A model generated the notes under the pieces. It searched no databases. It saw only the letters and a list, made by a program, of their open reading frames with translations, and was not told the origin of the DNA. A program made the translations under genes and the position numbers. Shown in pieces: positions 58,741-64,000 of a DNA stretch of 64,000 bases. This DNA is from Nocardioides silvaticus (lineage in GTDB: Bacteria > Actinomycetota > Actinomycetes > Propionibacteriales > Nocardioidaceae). The stretch is from positions 207,026 through 271,025 of the forward strand of contig NZ_QGDD01000007.1 of the NCBI RefSeq assembly GCF_003160695.1, written 5' to 3'. Numbering within the stretch: position 1 is the first letter of the stretch; every line of letters begins with the position of its first letter.

Positions 58741-60725
58741 GCCCACCTCCCGCCCGTCCGTGCCAGCAGGTGCGGCACGAGCAGGGTGCGGACCACCAGG
58801 GTGTCGATGAGCACCCCGGCCGCCACCAGCAGGCCGACCTGCCGCACGTTGGTCTCGGGGACGAGCAGCAGCACGGCGAACGTCGCGGCGAGGACCACGC
58901 CGGCGGAGGTGATGACCGGGCCGGTCGAGGCGAGCCCGGCGGCGACCCGACGGCGGCGCGTTCCTGCGGGCGCCCGGCGGATGCCGTCGACGAGGAAGAC
59001 CAGGTAGTCGACGCCGAAGGCGGTCAGGAAGAGCAGGCCGAAGAGCAGCACCTCCGCCGAGGACTGCGCCGACCCCGTGAGGGACGTCGGCGCGGCGACC
59101 GACGCCCCGACGGCGGCGAGGCAGGCGAGGCAGCCGCTGGCGATGACGACGAGCGATGCCTGCAGCGAACGGAGCCACACCCACAGCGCCACGAGCAGGG
59201 CAGCCAGGACCACGGGGGCGTGGTGGAGCAGCTGCGACTGCACGGCCTCCTCGCGGTCGAGCGCCTCTGCCGCAGCTCCGCCGACGAGCGCGCCCGGATC
59301 GATCCCGGTCGCGATCGTCCGCACCTGCTCCGCCGCGTCCGCCCAGGACCGGGAGTAGGGATCGGTCGCGAGGACGAGCGCGACCTCGGTCCGGTCCCCG
59401 ACCTGCTCCGTCCCGAGCACGCCGGTGGCGAGGCCTTGGCTCTCGGTGGCGTCGGACAGGTCGGCGACGGCGTCGCGGGGCGCGGCCGCGGAGAAGGACA
59501 CCATCAGCGGCGAGGTGGCGGAGGCACCGAAGTGCTCGCGCACCAGGAGGGCACCGCGCTTGCTGTCCGCGCTGTCGTCGATGTTGACGAGCGGGTCGGC
59601 GGAGGAGCTCCAGGAGAACGCCGCCGCCCCCAGGCAGACCAGCACGACGGCGGCGCCACCCAGCGCCACCCAGGGGCGGCGCAGGACCGTCGCGGCCGCC
59701 CGGTCCCAGGCGCCGGGCCCGGTCGCGGGTCGCACCCGGCGCCCGGTCAGGTCGAGGAGCGCCGGCAGCAGGGTGAGGCTCGCGGCAGCGGCGCACGCGA
59801 CGCCGACGGCCAGTGCCGGACCGAGCCCAGAGATCCCGGGGATCGGGGAGAAGGACAGGGCGAGGACGGCCAGGACGATGGTCGCGGCGCTGACCAGCAC
59901 GGGCTGCCGCACCTCCCGGTAGGCGGCCGCGACCGCTTCCCCCCGATCGTGCGACGACGGGGACCGCCGCAGGCGGTTGAGCAGCAGCAGGGCGTAGTCG
60001 GTGCAGACCCCGAAGACGACCACGGTGCCGATCGAGCCGGTGAGCTCGGTGACGGTGACCGAGAGGTGGGGCAGGAGGAGGACAAGTCCGCGGGCCACGA
60101 GCACCGCGACGACCCCGGTCGCGACCGGGAGCAGCCACAGGGTCGGGCTGCGGTAGACGAGGCCGAGGATGACCGCCACCACGACGACGCTGCACACGAG
60201 CAGCCACAGGTCGACGTCGCCGGCGTCCAGGTCGGCGTCGACGCCGCCTTCCCCGGTCACGTACGCCGTGAGGCCGCTGGTGGTCTGCCACTCCTCGCAC
60301 AGCTCGCGCAGCCGGGTCACCGCGTCGACGAGCTCGTCCTCGTCGACCCGCAGCTCCACGTCCAGCACCACCAGCCCTGAGTCGGGCGACACCACGGGGT
60401 CGTCGACGGCCATCCTCGATCCCTCGGCGTCGGAGCGGAGGAGCTGGGCCAGGCGCTCGACCTCCGGCAGGGCGGCCTCCGCCCCATCGGGCGTCGGGAC
60501 GGCCAGCGTGGCGGTCTCGGCGGGAGGGTCGGTACGTCGGTCGCGCAGGTGCTGTGCGAGGTACTCCGCGCTCGCGCTGTCCTCGGGGAGGAAGGCGAGG
60601 TCCTCGTCGGTCTCCGTCGTCGGGAACGCGGTGGCCGCGACGACGGAGGCGAGGGCGGCCAGCACCCAGGCGGCGACCACGAGGACCGGGCGTCGTCGGG
60701 TGGTGGAACGGAACGTGGCGATCAT
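58737..60725 (-). CDS. MMPL-family (RND) membrane transporter
   Basis: A 662-residue protein of about 12 spans, with one span, a large external loop, five spans, and the same layout repeated, as in MmpL/RND pumps. FGVCTDYALLLLNRLRRSPS (about 240-259) and FGVDYLVFLVDGIRRAPAGT (about 578-597) are the paired GxxxDY motifs that carry the proton. Members export lipids or drugs. TGCGAT 6 bases before the ATG (60732-60737) serves as -10 box. Divergent from a two-component system, whose palindrome sits in the gap. Confidence 0.9.
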   Translation of the reverse strand: MIATFRSTTRRRPVLVVAAWVLAALASVVAATAFPTTETDEDLAFLPEDSASAEYLAQHLRDRRTDPPAETATLAVPTPDGAEAALPEVERLAQLLRSDAEGSRMAVDDPVVSPDSGLVVLDVELRVDEDELVDAVTRLRELCEEWQTTSGLTAYVTGEGGVDADLDAGDVDLWLLVCSVVVVAVILGLVYRSPTLWLLPVATGVVAVLVARGLVLLLPHLSVTVTELTGSIGTVVVFGVCTDYALLLLNRLRRSPSSHDRGEAVAAAYREVRQPVLVSAATIVLAVLALSFSPIPGISGLGPALAVGVACAAAASLTLLPALLDLTGRRVRPATGPGAWDRAAATVLRRPWVALGGAAVVLVCLGAAAFSWSSSADPLVNIDDSADSKRGALLVREHFGASATSPLMVSFSAAAPRDAVADLSDATESQGLATGVLGTEQVGDRTEVALVLATDPYSRSWADAAEQVRTIATGIDPGALVGGAAAEALDREEAVQSQLLHHAPVVLAALLVALWVWLRSLQASLVVIASGCLACLAAVGASVAAPTSLTGSAQSSAEVLLFGLLFLTAFGVDYLVFLVDGIRRAPAGTRRRRVAAGLASTGPVITSAGVVLAATFAVLLLVPETNVRQVGLLVAAGVLIDTLVVRTLLVPHLLARTGGRWA

Positions 60726-60792
60726 GGGTCCATCGCAGCCGAGCCGACCCTTCTCCCGCGTCGCCCCAAGGGGCCATGTGCGGGCCGGAGAG

Positions 60793-60808
60793 TCACTCCA
60801 AGGAGTGA
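60793..60808. promoter_or_regulatory. Palindrome TCACTCCAAGGAGTGA between MMPL and kinase genes
   Basis: A 16-bp perfect palindrome (7-bp arms, AA centre). It is centred 43 bases before the kinase start at 60843 and 75 bases before the MMPL start, near the -35 region of the former. NarL-type regulators bind such short palindromes, and the only regulator here is the one at 62072-62758. Confidence 0.55.
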
Positions 60809-60830
60809 TTGTCGGGGGTCAGGCTCGTCC

Positions 60831-60836
60831 TATCGT
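60831..60836 (+). promoter_or_regulatory. -10 box of the second kinase gene
   Basis: TATCGT, 6 bases before the GTG at 60843; it picks this codon over the GTG at 60846. Confidence 0.55.
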
Positions 60837-60842
60837 GATCCT

Positions 60843-62075
60843 GTGGTGAGAGCGACGCCGGGCCTGCGGACCTGGCACGGCCCTGCCCTGGCCCTGGCGT
60901 CCGTGCTCCCGGCCCTGCTCGACCAGGGGTCGGTGGACGCCGACCGCCGGGCGTGGGTCCTCATCAGCATCTGGGCCGCGGTCAGCCTCGTGACAGCCGC
61001 GGCCATGATCCTCCGGCCCGTCGTCGCGACGATCGCGACGTTCGCAGCGGTCGGAGCCGTCGAGCTCACGGCCTCGGCCACCGAGGTCGAGCTCTCGTTC
61101 CTCGACCTCGCGCCGGTCGTCGTGTGCCTGTTCACGACCGGCGCCCTCGCGAGCCGTCGTGCGGTGCTCTGGACCGCCGGTGTGATCGGCGCGGTCACAG
61201 TCGCCGGCGTGATCGTCAACCGGCTCACCGCCGACCCGCAGTGGCAGGGCGGGACGGACGTGCTGGCCGGAGTTCTGTCGATGGCGATGGCCCTGCTCGC
61301 CGGCTCCACCTTGAAGGCGCAACGCGACCAGGCCGAGGTGAGCAGCCAGCTGTACGACCTGGAGCGGCAGCGACGTCTGCTCGCCGAGCGCGAGGCGTCG
61401 GCCCGGGAGCGGGCCCGCATCGCCAGGGAGATGCACGACCTGGTCGCCCACTCGGTGACCCTGCTCGTGGTCAACGCCGAGACGATGCGCGCCCGCTCGG
61501 CGGAGCTGCCGGGCTGGGCGGCCACCCAGGCCGACGCCATGGCGGCCGCGGGCCGGCGCGCGAGCGAGGAGATGCGCGAGATGCTGAGCGTCCTCCGGGC
61601 CGAGGACGATCCCTTGCCGACCTCGCCGGTGCGGCAGCTCGACGACGTCGACACGCTGGTCGAGGAGGCGCGGGCTGCCGGCATGCGCGTCGCCTACGAC
61701 CAGCGCGGGCCGAAGGCGCAGCTGGGCCTACCGGCCAGCCTGTGCGCCTACCGGGCGGTCCAGGAGGGTCTCTCGAACGCCCGTCGGCACCGGCCCGGCT
61801 CCCCGGTCTCGGTCGAGGTCGGCTGGCAGGACGACGTGGTCGAGATCGAGATCCGCACCGGCGCGGCGGGCGGGCCGGACGTCGTACCCGCTGTCACGCC
61901 GGACCGGACGTCGGCCGGCCCCCGGCCGGAGGGTCTCGGGCTGGTCGGGCTCCGCGAGCGCGTGGCCGAGACCGGTGGCACCGTCGAGGTGGCGGAGACC
62001 GCCGGGGCCCACGTCCTCCGCGTGTGCCTTCCCGCGCAGGACGCGCGAGACCGGGTCCGGGACGCCTCGCGATGA
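60843..62075 (+). CDS. Sensor histidine kinase (NarL-class, HisKA_3)
   Basis: A 410-residue kinase with about five N-terminal spans (about 15-160), the HisKA_3 box AREMHDLVAHSVTLLVVNAE with phosphorylated His (about 199), and a C-terminal ATPase domain (AYRAVQEGLSNARRHRPGSP, LGLVGLRERVAETGGTVEV). The N box is Asn in GLSNARRH. Partner of the next gene (ATGA overlap). Divergent from the MMPL pump, which is the likely target. Confidence 0.9.
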   Translation: MVRATPGLRTWHGPALALASVLPALLDQGSVDADRRAWVLISIWAAVSLVTAAAMILRPVVATIATFAAVGAVELTASATEVELSFLDLAPVVVCLFTTGALASRRAVLWTAGVIGAVTVAGVIVNRLTADPQWQGGTDVLAGVLSMAMALLAGSTLKAQRDQAEVSSQLYDLERQRRLLAEREASARERARIAREMHDLVAHSVTLLVVNAETMRARSAELPGWAATQADAMAAAGRRASEEMREMLSVLRAEDDPLPTSPVRQLDDVDTLVEEARAAGMRVAYDQRGPKAQLGLPASLCAYRAVQEGLSNARRHRPGSPVSVEVGWQDDVVEIEIRTGAAGGPDVVPAVTPDRTSAGPRPEGLGLVGLRERVAETGGTVEVAETAGAHVLRVCLPAQDARDRVRDASR

Positions 62076-62758
62076 CGAGCATCCGTGTCCTCGTCGTCGA
62101 CGACGAGCCGATCGTCAGGGACGGCCTGTCGATGATCCTCGCCACCTACGCGGGGATCGAGGTGGTCGGCACTGCCGCCGACGGTGCGGATGCCCTCCAG
62201 CGCTGCGCGCTCGGCGACGTCGACGTCGTGCTGCTGGACATCCGGATGCCGGGCATCGACGGCCTCGAGGTCCTGCGCCGCCTCGCCGCCGGGACGACGC
62301 CCGCTCCGCACGTCGTGGTCCTCACCACCTTCGACCTCGACGACTACGTGCGGGCGGCGCTCTCCCTGGGCGCCTGCGGTTTCCTCCTCAAGAACAGTCC
62401 GCACGAGCGGATCGCTGCTGCCGTCCGATCGGCGGCGGAGGGGGAGACGGTCCTGAGTGCGAGCGTCCTGTCCACCGTGGTCGAGGGCTACCTCGCCCCA
62501 GCCGCGCGGCCGGCGCCCGAGGCACCCGCCGATCTCCATCGCCTCGAGGCGCTCACGGCGCGCGAGCTCGAGATCCTGCGCCTCGTCGGCGAAGGGTGCA
62601 GCAACGCCGCGATCGCCAGCGAGCTCTTCCTCTCCCTGCACACCGTCAAGACCCACGTGAGCCGGATCCTTCAGAAGACGGAGTGCGAGAACCGCGGACA
62701 GGCGGCCGCACTCGCGCACCGCTGCCAGTCCTACCTGGCATCGACCTCGGATGGCTGA
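62072..62758 (+). CDS. LuxR/NarL-family response regulator
   Basis: A 228-residue regulator. Receiver: VVDDEPIVRDGLSMILATYA, phospho-acceptor Asp in VVLLDIRMPGIDGLEVLR (about 54), VLTTFDLDDYVRAAL, FLLKNSPHER. C-terminal LuxR helix-turn-helix: LTARELEILRLVGEGCSNAA and LSLHTVKTHVSRILQKTE (about 160-205). Cognate to the upstream kinase. About half of the residues differ from the regulator at 17630, so they are separate systems of the same family. Confidence 0.9.
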   Translation: MTSIRVLVVDDEPIVRDGLSMILATYAGIEVVGTAADGADALQRCALGDVDVVLLDIRMPGIDGLEVLRRLAAGTTPAPHVVVLTTFDLDDYVRAALSLGACGFLLKNSPHERIAAAVRSAAEGETVLSASVLSTVVEGYLAPAARPAPEAPADLHRLEALTARELEILRLVGEGCSNAAIASELFLSLHTVKTHVSRILQKTECENRGQAAALAHRCQSYLASTSDG

Positions 62759-62853
62759 CGCCTTGTCGCGACCACGCGCACTGATCACACCAGTCACACA
62801 GGTCATTCTGTGACACACCGATAGACATACGTCCCGAAGTGCGCTAACCCGCC

Positions 62854-62859
62854 TAGCCT
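62854..62859 (+). promoter_or_regulatory. -10 box of the conserved membrane protein gene
   Basis: TAGCCT, 7 bases before the GTG at 62867. Confidence 0.55.
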
Positions 62860-62866
62860 GCCGGGT

Positions 62867-63715
62867 GTGGACCTGAGCGCGTTGATCTTCGTCGCCCTGG
62901 CGGTCGCCTGGGCCGCCTATCTCATCCCCAAGGCGCTCAAGCACCACGAGATCGACCGGGTCAGCCGGTCCGTCGACGACTTCTCCGACCGGGTCCGCGT
63001 GGTCGCCCGGCGCGAGCCGGTCGCGGCCGGGAAGGCCGAGCTGGTCGTCGGGTCCGGCAACGCCAGCAGAGCCGGCAAGAAGGAGAGGTTTACGGCTCAA
63101 GACCCCGCCGAGGCTCCGACTCCCGAGCCCGCCGCAGCTCCTGTTCCGCTGACCCCCACCCAGGTCCGCGCCCGCAAGGCCGCCGCGAAGCGCGCGGCGC
63201 AGCGCCGGCGCCGGGTGCTCACCGCCCTCCTGGCCCTCGACCTCGCTGTCGTGGCGGTCGCCGCGAGCGGCCGGCTCGGTTGGGCCTGGGTCGCGATCCC
63301 GGCCACGCTCCTGGTGGCCTGGCTCGTGGCCTGCCGGCTCATGGTGCGCAAGGAGCGCGCGGCACGGGCCGTCGCCGCGGCACCGGTGCGGAAGCGTCGT
63401 ACGACGCTCGCCGACGAGGCCATCGCCGAGGAGGATGCCGCGGTGCAGGTGGAGGCGTCGGACAACACCGAGGAGTTCCCGGCCGTGGCCGAGGAGGCTC
63501 CGGTCGACCCCGACGGGTGGGACCCGGTGCCGGTGACGCTGCCGACGTACGTCGCCAAGGCCACCGCGGGCCGCTCCGTCCGCACCATCGACCTCGACTC
63601 CACCGGCGTGTGGAGCTCCGGCCGCAACGCTGCCGACTCCGCCCTCGCCCGCGAGGCCGACGAGCAGCGCGCCGAGTCCGCAGCGGCCGAGCAGCGCCGC
63701 GCCTCCGGCGCCTGA
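62867..63715 (+). CDS. Conserved actinobacterial membrane protein (Rv0996-like)
   Basis: A 282-residue protein: N-terminal span (LSALIFVALAVAWAAYLIPK, about 3-22), HEIDRVSRSVDDFSDRVRVV, a Pro/Ala linker (about 80-105), two close spans (VLTALLALDLAVVAVAAS and WVAIPATLLVAWLVACRL, about 119-160), and an acidic C-terminal domain ending with ATAGRSVRTIDLDSTGVWSS. The layout and place (after rimJ, in the galU-moeA cluster) match the mycobacterial Rv0996 group. Function unknown, possibly cell division or wall-related. A two-component/MMPL block of 4.3 kb now separates it from rimJ. Confidence 0.75.
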   Translation: MDLSALIFVALAVAWAAYLIPKALKHHEIDRVSRSVDDFSDRVRVVARREPVAAGKAELVVGSGNASRAGKKERFTAQDPAEAPTPEPAAAPVPLTPTQVRARKAAAKRAAQRRRRVLTALLALDLAVVAVAASGRLGWAWVAIPATLLVAWLVACRLMVRKERAARAVAAAPVRKRRTTLADEAIAEEDAAVQVEASDNTEEFPAVAEEAPVDPDGWDPVPVTLPTYVAKATAGRSVRTIDLDSTGVWSSGRNAADSALAREADEQRAESAAAEQRRASGA

Positions 63716-63797
63716 CCCGCCGCTCCTCGGAGCGTCCGAAGGCGCCACCCTGGATTCGGGCGGACGGTGGCCCTGGTGCTACCGTTTCCCCTCGCTT

Positions 63798-63873
<76 letters not shown>

Positions 63874-63878
63874 TGTGA

Positions 63879-63914
63879 TGAGTCGCGACATAGGTGACAC
63901 CTGAGTCGCGACAT
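63879..63914. repeat. Paired 13-bp direct repeats after the tRNA, probable IS end
   Basis: TGAGTCGCGACAT occurs at 63879-63891 and again at 63902-63914, 23 bases apart, within six bases of the encoded CCA. On the minus strand this is TGTCGCGACTCA, the kind of end found on actinobacterial IS481-type elements, and a transposase-like frame starts just beyond. Confidence 0.5.
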
Positions 63915-63923
63915 GCGTGTCAG

Positions 63924-63998
63924 TCAGAGAGCTCCCGGCCATCGGCCGGGGGCTCTTTGCGTGTTGCGCCAGTAGGTTTTGGCGGGGTCGATGTTGTG
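63924..63998 (-). CDS. C-terminal fragment of a probable IS481-type transposase
   Basis: A minus-strand frame enters from the right edge and ends at TGA 63926-63924. The 24 residues seen include HNIDPAKTYWRNTQRAPGRW, which resembles C-terminal tails of IS481-type transposases as I remember them. The gene continues beyond base 64000, so its length and intactness are unknown. Its end lies within the hairpin at 63929-63955. Confidence 0.4.
   Translation of the reverse strand, partial: HNIDPAKTYWRNTQRAPGRWPGAL
63929..63958. terminator. Hairpin GAGCTCCCGGCC / GGCCGGGGGCTC plus TTT
   Basis: 12-base arms with one mismatch around ATC, then TTT. It can end the tRNA-Ala message in the plus direction; on the minus strand it is within the last codons of the transposase-like frame. 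Confidence 0.6.
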
Positions 63999-64000
63999 GG

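Overview
The window is very GC-rich, gene-dense chromosomal DNA of an actinobacterium. I judge it Nocardioides-like (family Nocardioidaceae) from four things: gene content, frequent GTG starts, ATGA/GTGA start-stop overlaps, and a gene order matching the mycobacterial mscL - Rv0991c - Rv0992c - galU - moeA - rimJ - Rv0996 neighbourhood. I see no plasmid, phage or CRISPR module. The only mobile DNA is the edge of a probable IS481-type element at the far right.

Layout. 1-9.8 kb: a triple 51-bp repeat; a geranylgeranyl-reductase-like flavoprotein; a tandem Nudix protein; a pair made of a hydroxyacid-oxoacid transhydrogenase and an FAD/Fe-S D-2-hydroxyglutarate dehydrogenase; a membrane microprotein; a methyltransferase; an anchored surface protein. 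9.8-16.5 kb: topoisomerase IB, macro-domain hydrolase, PAP2 enzyme, SerC and an ABC transporter. 16.5-25 kb: a two-component system divergent from that transporter, a secreted metallopeptidase-like protein, a 22-bp repeat array filling a convergent gap, citrate synthase, PdxH, a pseudokinase and a secreted S15/CocE hydrolase. 25-32 kb: a drug-efflux zone with TetR plus a heterodimeric ABC exporter, then a leader RNA with a 12-codon ORF, then MFS plus MarR under two operators. 32-46 kb: GH13 glucosidase, thioesterase, DtxR regulator, sirtuin, two SigE-type ECF sigma factors each with a co-transcribed membrane protein, a PCMT carrying a palindromic insertion, a phospholipase D and a DUF2252 protein. 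46-64 kb: tRNA-Arg, SDR, LCP protein, MscL, a Ruc/FmdB-like chaperone under a CIRCE-like operator, penicillin acylase, folate cyclo-ligase, UDP-glucose pyrophosphorylase, molybdenum-cofactor genes (moeA, moaC, mog), a RimJ-like GNAT, MMPL with a two-component system, a conserved membrane protein and tRNA-Ala.

Genes working together: the transhydrogenase makes D-2-hydroxyglutarate, which the next gene can re-oxidise. Each of the two NarL-type systems has a palindrome in the gap facing a divergent transport operon. Both efflux loci have regulator palindromes sitting on their promoters. About 25 genes have a TANNNT-like -10 box 5-7 bases before the start codon, the layout of leaderless mRNAs.

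Most notable: (i) a perfect inverted repeat found once between genes and once in frame inside a protein-coding gene; (ii) the 22-bp arms-outward repeat array; (iii) the leader RNA whose ribosome site can pair with 15 bases of the 16S 3' end; (iv) a short repeat with core TCGACAGGCTCG that recurs inside six coding sequences.
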